From NCBI RefSeq assembly GCF_943181415.1, contig NZ_CALPBZ010000002.1:310001-374000 (forward strand): a stretch of DNA of 64,000 nucleotides. Reading direction: 5' to 3'. The stretch comes from Microbacterium sp. Marseille-Q6648 (GTDB taxonomy: Bacteria > Actinomycetota > Actinomycetes > Actinomycetales > Microbacteriaceae). The notes beneath the pieces are model-generated. The model searched no databases, was not told the DNA's origin, and saw only the letters and a program-made list of their open reading frames with translations. The number at the start of each line of letters is the position of its first letter. Position 1 is the first letter of the stretch. Positions 1 to 8,812 of this stretch are shown one piece after another. The translations under genes were made by a program, and so were the position numbers.

Positions 1-1005
1 GGCGTGACGACCGACGGCGCCCGGGTCGTCCCGATCCTCAACGGCCTCGGGTCGCTGAAGTACGAGGAGATGTTCGTCGTCTACCGGCGCATCGCCCAGC
101 TCCTCGAGGCCGCGGGCATCATCGCGGTCGACCCGCACGTGGGCGAGTACTGCACGAGCTTCGACATGGCCGGCACGTCGCTCACCATCTTCTGGCTCGA
201 CGACGAGCTCGAGCGGCTGTGGGACACTCCGGTCGACGCCCCCGCCTACCGCCGCGGCTCGGTGACCGCGGCCGCCCGTGCCGAAGTGGGGCCGGATGCC
301 GCAACCGCCGCCGCCGAGATCCCCGACGCCGACGCGGATTCACGCGCGGCCGCGGCCGTGGTCGTTCGCGCCCTCGAGACGATCGTCGCCACGGTCGACG
401 CGAACGTCGAGGAGCTCGGGCGGATCGACGCGATCGCCGGCGACGGCGACCACGGGATCGGCATGCAGCGTGGCTCGCACGCCGCTCTGACCGCGGGAGC
501 CGCCGCACACGATGCGGGCGCCGGCGCCCGGACGACCCTCGAGCGCGCCGCCGACGCGTGGAGCGACAAGGCCGGCGGCACGTCGGGCGCCCTCTGGGGC
601 GTCATCCTCACGAGCCTCGCCGCCGAGCTCGGCGACATCGGGCGACCGTCGGCGTCCACAGTCGCCGCGGGCGTCGCCGCCGGGTCTGCCGGGGTGATGG
701 CCTACGGCAAGGCCGACGTGGGCGACAAGACCATGGTCGACGCGCTCGTCCCGTTCACTGACAGCCTTACCGCGGCCGTCGACAGCGGCGCCGCGCTCGC
801 CGAGGCCTGGCGTCGTGCCGCCGAATCGGCGACCACCGCCGCCGCGGGCACCGCCGAGCTGCTCCCCCGCATGGGCCGGGCGCGCTCGCACGGCCAGAAC
901 AGCGTCGGAACCGTCGACCCCGGCGCGCACTCGCTCGCCCTCATCGTGACCGCCATCGCCGACGTCCTCGACGCCGGCCCCGCGAACCAGGAGAACCCGT
1001 CATGA
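1..1005 (+). CDS. lerK: Dihydroxyacetone-kinase-type (DhaK-DhaL) tetrulose kinase, 5' truncated; probable L-erythrulose kinase
   Basis: Partial gene: the reading frame is open at the window edge, so the N-terminal part of the DhaK domain is missing. The first 85 residues are the end of DhaK (motif [12 protein letters not shown]). A linker rich in Ala and Asp leads to a complete DhaL nucleotide-binding domain with the metal-binding signature GDGDHGIGM and the GGTSGALWG loop. Single-chain DhaK-DhaL kinases use ATP to phosphorylate dihydroxyacetone or C4 ketoses. The stop overlaps the RpiB-like gene by ATGA. Because the operon also carries ApnL, ApnO and OiaC homologues, L-erythrulose is the likely substrate (giving L-erythrulose 1-phosphate). 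Family is certain; substrate is inferred from context, and dihydroxyacetone or D-erythrulose are alternatives. Confidence 0.8.
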   Translation, partial: GVTTDGARVVPILNGLGSLKYEEMFVVYRRIAQLLEAAGIIAVDPHVGEYCTSFDMAGTSLTIFWLDDELERLWDTPVDAPAYRRGSVTAAARAEVGPDAATAAAEIPDADADSRAAAAVVVRALETIVATVDANVEELGRIDAIAGDGDHGIGMQRGSHAALTAGAAAHDAGAGARTTLERAADAWSDKAGGTSGALWGVILTSLAAELGDIGRPSASTVAAGVAAGSAGVMAYGKADVGDKTMVDALVPFTDSLTAAVDSGAALAEAWRRAAESATTAAAGTAELLPRMGRARSHGQNSVGTVDPGAHSLALIVTAIADVLDAGPANQENPS

Positions 1006-1478
1006 CCACCACCGCGCCCCTGCGCATCGTCATCGGCTGCGACGACGCCGGCTTCGACTACAAGGAGATCCTGAAGAAGGACCTGCAGGACAACCCCGGC
1101 GTCGCCTCGGTCGTGGATGTGGGCGTCGACGCCGACGGCCACACGCCGTACCCGAAGGTCGCGATCGAGGCCGCTGAGCAGGTCGCCGCCGGCACCGCCG
1201 ACCGGGCGCTGCTCATCTGCGGCACCGGCCTCGGGGTCGCCATCGCGGCGAACAAGGTCCCCGGCATCCGCGCCGTGACCGCCCACGACTCGTTCTCAGT
1301 CGAGCGGGGCGTGCTCTCCAACGATGCCCAGGTGCTCACGATGGGCCAGCGCGTCGTCGGGATCGAGCTCGCCCGCCGTCTGGTCCGCGAGTGGCTCACC
1401 TACCGCTTCGACCCGACGTCGGCGTCCGCGGCGAAGGTCGCCGTGATCGGCGAGTACGAGAGCACCGGCAGCTGCTGA
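1002..1478 (+). CDS. derI: RpiB-family isomerase, probable D-erythrulose-4-phosphate isomerase
   Basis: 158-residue RpiB/LacA family protein, the usual length for this family. The active-site thiol Cys73 sits in LICGTGLG. The N-terminal phosphate/sugar motif is GCDDAGF, with Asp14 where ribose-5-phosphate isomerase B normally has His (DHAGF). That difference suggests a substrate other than ribose 5-phosphate. In tetritol and apionate pathways a family member converts D-erythrulose 4-phosphate to D-erythrose 4-phosphate, which enters the pentose phosphate pathway. Starts inside the kinase stop (ATGA) and ends overlapping the TIM-like gene (TGATG), so translation is coupled. The specific role is inferred from neighbours. 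Confidence 0.78.
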   Translation: MTTTAPLRIVIGCDDAGFDYKEILKKDLQDNPGVASVVDVGVDADGHTPYPKVAIEAAEQVAAGTADRALLICGTGLGVAIAANKVPGIRAVTAHDSFSVERGVLSNDAQVLTMGQRVVGIELARRLVREWLTYRFDPTSASAAKVAVIGEYESTGSC

Positions 1479-2263
1479 TGCGCCGCGTGGTGGTGGGGGT
1501 GAGCCTGAAGGCGTACTTCGGGCGGCGTGACGCGCGCGCCTGGTTCGCCGCGGTCGCCGAGCGCCTGCACGACCACGCATCGGTGCGCACCGGCCGGGTG
1601 ACGGTGTTCGTCATCCCCTCCTTCCTCCAGCTCGACGACGCCGTCGCCGCACTGTCCGGCACGGGCGTCGCCGTCGGCGCCCAGGACGTCTCGGCCTACC
1701 CGCCCGGCGCCTACACCGGTGAGATCACCGCCGCCGAGCTCGGCGAGTCCGGCGCGCTCTTCGTCGAGGTCGGCCACGCCGAGCGCCGCCGCCTGTTCGG
1801 CGAGACCGAGGCGGTCGTCGCCGCGAAGACCACTGCCGCACTGGGCGCGGGGCTCGTCCCGGTCCTCTGCCTCGGCGAAGACGAGCGAGCGGATGCCGCG
1901 GCCGCCGCCCGCGCGACCGTGGCGCAGCTGCGGTCCGCGCTCGAGGGCGCTGCCGACGGTCCCGTCGTCGTCGCCTATGAACCGGTGTGGGCGATCGGGG
2001 CCGCCGAGCCTGCCCCCGTGGACCACATCGTCACCGTCACCCGCGCCGTGCGCGCCGCACTGGATGCGCTTCCCGAGCGCGCGGGCTCGAGCATCATCTA
2101 CGGCGGCTCGGCCGGGCCCGGCCTTCTCACGCGACTCGGCGACGACGTCGACGGCCTTTTCCTCGGTCGCTTCGCCCACGACCCCGACGCCCTCGTCTCC
2201 GTTCTCGACGAGGCCGTCGCCCTCGACGACCGGCGTCACGGCGGGCTGGAGGTCGCCCCGTGA
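1478..2263 (+). CDS. lerI: Triosephosphate-isomerase paralogue, probable L-erythrulose-1-phosphate isomerase
   Basis: 261-residue TIM barrel of the TpiA family. The catalytic set is kept: Lys11 (in VSLKAYF), His100 (VGHAERR) and Glu168 (AYEPVWAIG). The almost invariant Asn before the lysine is replaced by Ser, and several glycolytic-TIM landmarks are absent, so this is a specialised paralogue rather than the housekeeping enzyme. Known homologues in erythritol/threitol/apionate clusters interconvert L-erythrulose 1-phosphate and D-erythrulose 4-phosphate. Position between the RpiB-like and OiaC-like genes, with overlaps on both sides, supports that role. Substrate assignment is inference. Confidence 0.78.
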   Translation: MRRVVVGVSLKAYFGRRDARAWFAAVAERLHDHASVRTGRVTVFVIPSFLQLDDAVAALSGTGVAVGAQDVSAYPPGAYTGEITAAELGESGALFVEVGHAERRRLFGETEAVVAAKTTAALGAGLVPVLCLGEDERADAAAAARATVAQLRSALEGAADGPVVVAYEPVWAIGAAEPAPVDHIVTVTRAVRAALDALPERAGSSIIYGGSAGPGLLTRLGDDVDGLFLGRFAHDPDALVSVLDEAVALDDRRHGGLEVAP

Positions 2264-3054
2264 TCGGGCTCGGGACGTACGCGTTCTTCTGGCAGCACGC
2301 CGGACGAGAGTCCGCCCCGCTGTCACTGACCGGGGCCTTCGAGGCGACCCGCGAGATGGGCCTCGAGCTGTTCCAGATCTGCGACTTCGAACCGCTCGAG
2401 CGGATGAGCGACGACGAACTGGCCGTCGCGGCATCCACGGCCCGTGATCTGGGCCTCACGATCGAGCTCGGCACGAAGGGCATCGAGCCGGCTCGACTGG
2501 CACGCTTCCTCGAGATCGCGGCCGTCTTCGACGCGCGACTCGTGCGCAGCATGCTCTACAGCCCCGAGTCGCGGCCGTCGCTCGCCGATGCCGAGGACTG
2601 GATGCGCCAGGCGCTGCCTGCGTACGAGGCCGCGGGCGTCACGCTCGCCCTCGAGACCTACGAGCAGCTCGCGACGGCGGATCTCGTCGCCCTGGTCGAG
2701 CGCATCGGCAGCCCCCGCCTCGGCGTCTGCCTCGACCCCGGCAACGTCGTCGCGCGCCTCGAGCGTCCGCGTGACTGCGTCGAGGCCGTCGCCGACCACG
2801 TGAAGAACGTGCACGTGAAGGACTTCGCCTTCGCCCGGCAGCCCGGCTGGGTCGGCTTCACGTATTCCGGAACGCGCATGGGCGAGGGCCTGCACGACTA
2901 TCCGCATCTGCTCGAGACCGTCCGCCCCCGTGAGCGTGGCATCAACGAGATCGTCGAGCACTGGCTGCCCTGGCAGGGCGACGCCGAGACCACCATCCGA
3001 ACCGAGCGGGAATGGACCCGCGCCACCGTGGACTACCTGAGGAGCACGACATGA
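2260..3054 (+). CDS. oiaC: Xylose-isomerase-like TIM barrel, probable 3-oxo-isoapionate decarboxylase
   Basis: 264 residues beginning with GTG (overlap GTGA with the previous stop). It opens with IGLGTYAFFWQ, as I recall OiaC proteins doing, and has the xylose-isomerase-like metal ligand set: Glu132 (LALETYE), Asp159 (CLDPGN), His185 (NVHVKD) and Glu230 (INEIVEHW). OiaC decarboxylates 3-oxo-isoapionate to L-erythrulose, the substrate of the kinase at the start of this operon. The next gene is ApnO-like, which makes 3-oxo-isoapionate, so enzyme order and pathway agree. The fold is certain. The OiaC name rests on similarity from memory plus context; a hydroxypyruvate-isomerase-like epimerase is the fallback. 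Confidence 0.72.
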   Translation: MIGLGTYAFFWQHAGRESAPLSLTGAFEATREMGLELFQICDFEPLERMSDDELAVAASTARDLGLTIELGTKGIEPARLARFLEIAAVFDARLVRSMLYSPESRPSLADAEDWMRQALPAYEAAGVTLALETYEQLATADLVALVERIGSPRLGVCLDPGNVVARLERPRDCVEAVADHVKNVHVKDFAFARQPGWVGFTYSGTRMGEGLHDYPHLLETVRPRERGINEIVEHWLPWQGDAETTIRTEREWTRATVDYLRSTT

Positions 3055-3929
3055 CCACCACCACCAGCACCTACAAGATCGCCGTCGTCGGCGCCGGCGG
3101 CAAGATGGGCATGCGCGTGTCCGACAACCTCGCGCGCACGGATCACACCGTCTGGTACGTCGAGAACTCCCCCGCCGGTCAGCAGCGCACGATCGACGCC
3201 GGGCGCGAGCTCACCGACGCCCCCACCGCCGTCGCCGACGCCGACATCGTGGTGCTCGCCGTCCCCGACCTCGCGCTCGCCCCCGTCACGGCCGACCTGG
3301 TGCCGCAGCTGAAGTCCGGTGCGATCGTGCTGACACTCGACCCGGCGGCCGCTTACGCGGGACTGCTCACCACCCGCGAGGACGTCATCCAGGCCGTCGC
3401 GCACCCCTGCCACCCGTCGATCTTCCTGCAGCGCCAGACGCCCGAGGAGTGGGCCGACACGTTCGGCGGCATCGCCGCACCCCAGGACGCGATCGCGGCG
3501 ATCGAGAGCGACGACCCGGCCAAGCAGGCCGTCGTCGAGGCCACCGTGCGCGCGATCTACGCACCCGTGATCGATGTCCACTGGGTCACGATCAAGCAGC
3601 TCGCCCAGCTCGAGCCCACCCTCGTCGAGACCGTCGCCTGCATGATCGGGGCCCTGCTCAACGAGGCGCTCGACGAGGCCGTGAACACCATGGGGGTCCC
3701 CGAGGCCGCCGCGCGCAGCATCCTGTACGGGCACACGCAGGTGGCGCTGGCGAATGGGCTCCGCGGCGACAACCCCTTCAGCGACGCGTGCCTCATCGCG
3801 ATGGACTATGGCCGCGAGAGCATCATCAAGGAAGACTGGAAGAAGATCTTCCGCGACGACGAGCTCGACAAGAACCTCGCGCGGATGCTGCATCTCGACC
3901 GCATCGAGCGCGACCACAGCGAGCGCTGA
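3051..3929 (+). CDS. apnO: NAD-dependent D-apionate oxidoisomerase
   Basis: 292 residues. An N-terminal Rossmann fold carries the dinucleotide loop VVGAGGKMG at residues 12-20. The C-terminal all-helical half is of the phosphogluconate-dehydrogenase C-terminal type (stretch VTIKQLAQLEPTLVE, then ARSILYGHTQVALA). ApnO proteins have this architecture and oxidise and isomerise D-apionate to 3-oxo-isoapionate. ATGA overlap with the OiaC-like gene couples producer and consumer of 3-oxo-isoapionate. Ends 8 nt before the SDR, whose ribosome binding site GAGGGGA overlaps this stop. Strong family match from memory; activity inferred. Confidence 0.75.
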   Translation: MTTTTSTYKIAVVGAGGKMGMRVSDNLARTDHTVWYVENSPAGQQRTIDAGRELTDAPTAVADADIVVLAVPDLALAPVTADLVPQLKSGAIVLTLDPAAAYAGLLTTREDVIQAVAHPCHPSIFLQRQTPEEWADTFGGIAAPQDAIAAIESDDPAKQAVVEATVRAIYAPVIDVHWVTIKQLAQLEPTLVETVACMIGALLNEALDEAVNTMGVPEAAARSILYGHTQVALANGLRGDNPFSDACLIAMDYGRESIIKEDWKKIFRDDELDKNLARMLHLDRIERDHSER

Positions 3930-3937
3930 GGGGAATC

Positions 3938-4693
3938 ATGAGCAGGCTCGAAGGAAAGACCGCCCTCGTCACGGGCGCCGGAACCGGCATCGGCCTCGCG
4001 GTGGCCGAGCGCTTCGCCCGCGAGGGCGCGCGTGTCGTGATCGCCGATCGTGATGCGGATGCCGCGTCGCGAGCCGCGGCATCCATCGGCGACGCCGCGC
4101 GTGCCGCCGTCATGGACATCTCGGACGAGCTGTCGGTCGAGATGGCGTTCGCCGATCTCGTCGCCGACGAGTGGAGTCCCGACGTCGTCGTCGCCAACGC
4201 CGGCGTGCAGCTTTTCGGGCAGGACGCCGCGGCGGCCGACCTGGATCTGGACGTCTGGCGTCGCACGATCGACATCAACCTGACCGGGACGTTCCTCACC
4301 GTCAAGCACGCCGTCCGCGCGATGCTGGCGAGCGGGGGCGGGTCGATCATCCTCACCGGCAGCCCGACCGGCCTCAACGGCGAGGGCAAGGACTTCACCG
4401 CCTACAGTGCGTCCAAGGCCGGCATCCACGGGCTCGCCCGCACGGTCGGCGCCGCGTATGCCGATCGCGGCATCCGCGTGAACACGGTCGTGCCGGCGTA
4501 CACCGAGACGTCGCTCGTGACCACCATCACGAGCGACCCGGAATCGCGTGCAGCGATCATCGGCCGCATCCCGATGGGGCGTGCGGGCACACCTCAGGAC
4601 GTCGAGGGCATCATGGTCTTCCTCGCGTCGGACGACGCCGCCTTCGCCACGGGTGGCCTCTTCGCCGTCGACGGCGGCATGACGACGCTCTGA
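3938..4693 (+). CDS. Short-chain dehydrogenase/reductase, candidate D-apiose or sugar 1-dehydrogenase
   Basis: 251-residue classical SDR: cofactor loop TGAGTGIG (12-19), NAG motif near residues 86-88, catalytic Ser141, Tyr155 and Lys159 (YSASK), and the C-terminal DGG signature. Asp at the end of beta-2 (VIADRD) favours NAD over NADP. It sits between ApnO and ApnL. The described D-apiose pathway needs a dehydrogenase to make D-apionolactone, the ApnL substrate; the known enzyme ApsD is from the Gfo/Idh/MocA family and none is seen here. This SDR could be a non-orthologous replacement, or it could act on a polyol. Substrate unproven. Confidence 0.85.
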   Translation: MSRLEGKTALVTGAGTGIGLAVAERFAREGARVVIADRDADAASRAAASIGDAARAAVMDISDELSVEMAFADLVADEWSPDVVVANAGVQLFGQDAAAADLDLDVWRRTIDINLTGTFLTVKHAVRAMLASGGGSIILTGSPTGLNGEGKDFTAYSASKAGIHGLARTVGAAYADRGIRVNTVVPAYTETSLVTTITSDPESRAAIIGRIPMGRAGTPQDVEGIMVFLASDDAAFATGGLFAVDGGMTTL

Positions 4694-4694
4694 C

Positions 4695-6425
4695 ATGTCC
4701 TGGTTCTCGTCGTCGCGCCGCTGGGAGAGCGGCCCGTGGTCACTGCAGCTGCGCGACGACGAGATCGCCGATCTGTCGTACGAAGGCACCCGGGTGCTGC
4801 GGAGCGTCCGCACCGTCGTCCGTGATCGCAACTGGGATACCGCGCCGCTGATCGTCGATCGCGTGCGCGACACGGACGTCACCCTGACCCTGCACGTGCG
4901 ATCCGAGGAGCTCGGCTCGAGCTTCCGCGGCATCGTCCGGGTCGAGGCTCGCGCGGCCGGACTGGTGGTGCTCACAGACCTGGAGTCGCAGCATCCGTTC
5001 GAGACGAACCGCACCGGACTCGTCGTGCTGCATCCGCCGCAGCTGGCGGGCACCGCACTGACGGTGACCCACCCCGGCGGGCTGTCGGAGCAGACCGGGT
5101 TCCCCGAAGCGATCAGCCCGCACCAGCCGGTGGTCGACATCGCCGCGCTCGCCTGGGAGCACGCGGGCCTCTCGGTCGCGATGGAATTCTCGGGCGACGT
5201 GTTCGAGATGGAGGACCAGCGCAACTGGACCGACGCCTCGTACAAGACCTACAGCCGTCCGCTGACGCTGCCCTTCCCCTACCCGGTCGCCGCCGGCGAG
5301 CGCGTGCAGCAGTCGGTGATGATCCGGGCGCAGCGGGTGAGGGCGCCCTTCGACGCGGATGCCGGCGCGGACCGCATCACGCTGACTGCGGGTGGGAGAT
5401 TTCCGACGATCGCCCTCGGCGCCGCGACGGGACCCGATCCCGCGCCCGCCGTCGCACCGATCGGGTCGGAGGTGATCGTCGAGCTGGACCTGGCGACTCC
5501 GAACTGGCGCGCCGCGCTGGAACGCGCTGCGCGAGCGGGGCTGCCGCTGGACGTCCGGTTCGTCCTGGACCCGGCTGAGGCCGGCGAGATCGAGGCGCTC
5601 GCCGAGGCGGCCGGGGCCCTGCGGGGCATCGATGTGGTGCGCGTCGGGGCTTTCGAGCGCAGCGGCGACGCGCGCGATGTCACCGACGCCGACGTGGCGG
5701 CCGCGGTGCGCGGTGCGCTGGCCGACGCGGGAGCGGCCGTCGCGGTGATCGGCGGGTCGCGTTCCCACTTCACCGAGCTGAACCGCGAGCGCCAGCGCGT
5801 GCCGGACGATCTCGACGGCTGGGCGACGACCGTGACGCCGCTGTTCCACGCGCTGGGCACGGAGCAGCTCGTCGAGTCGGTGGCGATGCAGCGGCTCGTG
5901 GCGCGGCAGACGGTCGAGGACGCCGGTGGCCGCCCTGTCCACTTCGGTCCGGTGTGCCTGCGCCCGCGCTTCAACAACGTGGCGACCGCTGCGCAGCCAG
6001 GGCCGACCCGCTCCGACCTGTCGGAGGGCTACGGGGCGGAGTTCACCGGGGCGGTGGATCCGCGGCAGTCTGCTGCCGAGCTCGCGGCCTGGACGATCGC
6101 CAGCGCGGCCGCGCTCGGGATCGCCGGTGTCGCGTCCCTGGCCTACTTCGAGGAGTGGGGTCCGCGCGGCATCCGCACCGCGAGCGGTGACCCGCTGCCG
6201 GTCACGACGGCCGTCGAGGAACTCGCCGCGATGGCGGGCGGCGAACTGCTCTCGGGCGAGAGCCCCGACGGCCTGATCTGGGCGATCGGCTCCCGCAGAA
6301 ACGGCGTCGAGAGCGCGCTCGTCGCCAATCTCGCCGCAGCCGCTCGGGTCGTGACGGTGTCTTTGCCATCCGGCGACATCGAGGTGTCCGTGCCCGCGTG
6401 CGGCTGGGTGCGCGTCGGTCGCTGA
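4695..6425 (+). CDS. apnL: D-apionolactone lactonase (ApnL family)
   Basis: 576 residues, cytosolic, no signal peptide. It shows the three-part ApnL layout: N-terminal beta domain (roughly 1-210, with the telltale FEMEDQRNWTDASYKTY stretch), a TIM-barrel middle (roughly 230-540, with HFGPVCLRPRFNN and YFEEWGPRG) and a short C-terminal beta domain. ApnL hydrolyses D-apionolactone to D-apionate, the substrate of ApnO two genes upstream. Starts 1 nt after the SDR stop and is the last gene of the operon, followed by strong hairpins. I recognise the family from memory; no paralogous function is known to me, which makes this the best marker for apiose use in the cluster. Confidence 0.72.
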   Translation: MSWFSSSRRWESGPWSLQLRDDEIADLSYEGTRVLRSVRTVVRDRNWDTAPLIVDRVRDTDVTLTLHVRSEELGSSFRGIVRVEARAAGLVVLTDLESQHPFETNRTGLVVLHPPQLAGTALTVTHPGGLSEQTGFPEAISPHQPVVDIAALAWEHAGLSVAMEFSGDVFEMEDQRNWTDASYKTYSRPLTLPFPYPVAAGERVQQSVMIRAQRVRAPFDADAGADRITLTAGGRFPTIALGAATGPDPAPAVAPIGSEVIVELDLATPNWRAALERAARAGLPLDVRFVLDPAEAGEIEALAEAAGALRGIDVVRVGAFERSGDARDVTDADVAAAVRGALADAGAAVAVIGGSRSHFTELNRERQRVPDDLDGWATTVTPLFHALGTEQLVESVAMQRLVARQTVEDAGGRPVHFGPVCLRPRFNNVATAAQPGPTRSDLSEGYGAEFTGAVDPRQSAAELAAWTIASAAALGIAGVASLAYFEEWGPRGIRTASGDPLPVTTAVEELAAMAGGELLSGESPDGLIWAIGSRRNGVESALVANLAAAARVVTVSLPSGDIEVSVPACGWVRVGR

Positions 6426-6434
6426 CCCCAACCT

Positions 6435-6484
6435 GTGACGCGTGCGCACGTGTCACCCGCGTGCGTGGTTTTCCCGCACGCGGG
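6435..6484 (+). terminator. Tandem hairpins ending the apiose operon
   Basis: Two inverted repeats follow the apnL stop. The first (6435-6456) has 11-bp arms with one mismatch and no loop. The second has a perfect 10-bp stem, CCCGCGTGCG at 6456-6465 with its complement at 6475-6484, and a 9-nt loop containing TTTT. Placed between the convergent ends of apnL and the small minus-strand gene, they probably act as a terminator. No U-tract follows, as is common in high-GC actinobacteria. Confidence 0.6.
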
Positions 6485-6543
6485 GGCGGCGTGCGCACGC
6501 GCCCCGCAACAGGGGCACTGACAGACCGACCCGAGAAGCTGAG

Positions 6544-6852
6544 TCAGCTGCTCCCACTGACGCGCATGCGGCCCGAGCCGAACGGCAGCGCGGGCGCCCG
6601 ATACTCGAGGGCCGGCGACTGCGACGGCTCGAGCCGAGTCTCCGCCTGCCCGAACCGCCAGACGCGATTGAAGAGGAAGACCCCGAGCAGCACCGTCTCG
6701 TCAGCGGGCACCTGCCAGGTGCCGAGCCCCCACTGCACCGGCTGGCCGCGCCCGCCGATCACCAGCGTCGGCCGGACGCCGGCGTAGAGCGCGAACCACG
6801 GTCGGTGCAGGGTCAGTTCGATGCGCCGCGTCGGCACGGCACCCGCGGTCAT
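6544..6852 (-). CDS. Small hypothetical protein co-translated with the LacI regulator
   Basis: 102 residues beginning MTAGAVPTRR. Start and the LacI stop overlap as ATGA, so it is probably translated by reinitiation after the regulator. The sequence looks like a compact all-beta domain: short hydrophobic strands, repeated Gly-Gln and Gly-Thr turns, and Trp-rich segments (HRPWFALY, WGLGTWQVP, FLFNRVWRFG). No signal peptide, membrane helix, cysteine or catalytic motif is visible. I do not recognise the family. A sugar-binding or accessory role beside the regulator is possible but unsupported. Confidence 0.7.
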   Translation of the reverse strand: MTAGAVPTRRIELTLHRPWFALYAGVRPTLVIGGRGQPVQWGLGTWQVPADETVLLGVFLFNRVWRFGQAETRLEPSQSPALEYRAPALPFGSGRMRVSGSS

Positions 6853-7859
6853 CCTGCGACCCTCGTGCTCGCGCGAACCACCAGCTCGGGATCGAAGACG
6901 CGGTGGACCTCGTCGATCCGGACCCCCTCGATCGCGTCGAAGAGCAGGTCCACCACGGCCGAGCCGTATCCGTCGTGGCGCCCGCTGACGGTCGTGAGGG
7001 GAATGAGCGACGCCTCGGCGAACTCGTTGTCGTCGTAGCCGACGATCGCGATCTCGCCGGGCACATCCACTCCCCCGAGGACGAGCGCCTGAAGGATGCC
7101 GAGGGCCAGCAGGTCGTTCGCCGCGAAGATGCCCTGCGGTCTCGCCTCCGGTGCGCGGGCGAGAAGAGCCGCGCCCACCTGGTGTCCACCGCGCACCGTG
7201 CGTTCTGGCATGTCGATCACCTCGAGCATGGCCTTGCCCGACGCGCGCACGACATCGCTCGCGCCGGCCAGCCGGTCCGCGACCTGGGGGATGCCGAGCG
7301 GGCCCCCGACGAGCGCCACGCGACGGCATCCGATCTCGAGAAGGTGGGTCATCGCCTGGCGGCCGCCCGACACGTCGTCGAGCGACACCGACGGCTGGTC
7401 GCTGTTCAGGGCGCGCTGACCGACGAGCACCGACGGGGTCCCGCGGCGGCGCACCTGCGCGAGACGCTCCTCGATCGGCTCGTGCGACGACACCAGCAGG
7501 CCCTGCACCCGGTGCTGCTCGAACACGGCCAGGTAGGCGTCCTCGCGCTCACGACTGCGGTGCGAGTTGGCCAGGAACACCGAGACACCGCGCTCGCTCG
7601 CACGGCGCTCGACGCTCTCGGCGATCTCGGCGAAGTGGGGGTTGCTGACGTCCGGGGCGATGTAGCCGATGACGCTGCTGACACCGGAGCGCAGCTGCCG
7701 GCCGGCGTGGCTCGGAACGAAGCCGAGCTGATCGATGGCCTGCTGGATGCGCCGGGCCTTGTCGAGCGACACGCGGTCGGGGTGGTTGAGGTAGTTCGAA
7801 ACGGTGCCGATCGCGACGCCGGCTGCGGCGGCGACATCCCGGATGCCCATTCGTGTCAC
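6849..7859 (-). CDS. LacI-family transcriptional regulator
   Basis: 336 residues from a GTG start chosen because AAGGAG lies 7 nt upstream; an ATG three codons later has no such site. N-terminal LacI helix-turn-helix (IRDVAAAAGVAIGTVSNYLN) with the hinge helix ending RQLRSG, then a periplasmic-binding-protein-like effector domain ending in VVRASTRVAG. Such proteins repress sugar genes until an effector binds. It follows the epimerase-like SDR on the same strand, and a LacI-like half-palindrome sits before that SDR, so it may regulate that operon and perhaps the apiose genes. Effector unknown. Confidence 0.93.
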   Translation of the reverse strand: MTRMGIRDVAAAAGVAIGTVSNYLNHPDRVSLDKARRIQQAIDQLGFVPSHAGRQLRSGVSSVIGYIAPDVSNPHFAEIAESVERRASERGVSVFLANSHRSREREDAYLAVFEQHRVQGLLVSSHEPIEERLAQVRRRGTPSVLVGQRALNSDQPSVSLDDVSGGRQAMTHLLEIGCRRVALVGGPLGIPQVADRLAGASDVVRASGKAMLEVIDMPERTVRGGHQVGAALLARAPEARPQGIFAANDLLALGILQALVLGGVDVPGEIAIVGYDDNEFAEASLIPLTTVSGRHDGYGSAVVDLLFDAIEGVRIDEVHRVFDPELVVRASTRVAG

Positions 7860-7959
7860 CCGCAGACTCCTTCGCGCCGCGATCGCGCAGTCTCGAGGCC
7901 GCGCAGTCCCGAGGCCACGCCGACGCGAGGCCGCTCCCGTTGCGAGCGTACCGGAGCCC

Positions 7960-8796
7960 TCAGCGCCAGTCGTGCTGCGCGGCGAACCCGAGCCGATCGC
8001 GGATCTTGCGCGTCGACATGAGCGATTCGTAGTCACCCAGGTCGTCCGCCACCCGCGTGCCGGGGAACCACCGCTCGGCGAGATCACGCGAAGGGATGCG
8101 CGAACCCGACTCCGGAGCGGCGACGTTGTAGACCTCGAAGCCCGGTCGCGCATGCTCCAGCGCCAAGGCGACCGCGAGGGCTCCGTCACGGGCGTCGATC
8201 CACGACCCGATGAGGTCCCGGCGGTAGTCCGGATCGGCGGCGCGATCGAAGGTGGCGTACTCGTCGGCGGCGACGACGTTGGTGAAGCGCAGAGCGGTGA
8301 TGGATGCCGCATCGGTCCACTCCGCCAGCTGAGCCGCCATCGCCTCTTCGACCACCTTGCCGAGACCGTACGTGTTGCGCGCCCGGGTGACGGTCTCGTC
8401 CACGGGAAGGACGTCGGGAGCCTCCGCGAAGGGGAACCCCATCGCCGTGATGCTCGAGGCGAACACGAGCGTGCGGATGCCGGCACGATGCGCGGCGAAC
8501 ATCACATTGAACGACGCCGTCACGTTGTTCTGGAAGGTGGCCGCGTCGGGGACGACTCCGTTCACCGGGATGGCGGCGAGGTGGACGACGGCGTCGAGTC
8601 CCTCGTGCCGCGCCGTGACCCCGAGGAGCGCGTCCAGCGTCTGGCCGTAGTCCGAGAGGTCGACGCGGGTGAACCCGGCGCCGGTCGCGCCGGCGAGGTC
8701 GAAGCCGACGACCCGGTGTCCTCGCTCTGCGAGCAGCGCCGTCGTGGCGCGTCCGAGCTTGCCGCCGCTTCCCGTGACCCCGATGATCATCGCCAC
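7960..8796 (-). CDS. NAD-dependent epimerase/dehydratase-like extended SDR
   Basis: 278 residues. The cofactor loop is GVTGSGGKLGRA near the N-terminus, followed by the acidic VGFDLAG cofactor-selectivity strand and the HLAAIP motif. The catalytic Ser region is FASSITAMG and the catalytic pair is YGLGK (Tyr-x3-Lys). Proteins of this type act as UDP-sugar epimerases or as uronate/sugar dehydrogenases; the moderate length and lack of a clear UDP-sugar domain leave the substrate open. It is the first gene of a minus-strand unit with the LacI regulator (100 nt apart) and divergent from the SorC regulator. Confidence 0.85.
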   Translation of the reverse strand: MAMIIGVTGSGGKLGRATTALLAERGHRVVGFDLAGATGAGFTRVDLSDYGQTLDALLGVTARHEGLDAVVHLAAIPVNGVVPDAATFQNNVTASFNVMFAAHRAGIRTLVFASSITAMGFPFAEAPDVLPVDETVTRARNTYGLGKVVEEAMAAQLAEWTDAASITALRFTNVVAADEYATFDRAADPDYRRDLIGSWIDARDGALAVALALEHARPGFEVYNVAAPESGSRIPSRDLAERWFPGTRVADDLGDYESLMSTRKIRDRLGFAAQHDWR

Positions 8797-8812
8797 TCCC
8801 TCGGCCGCACCA

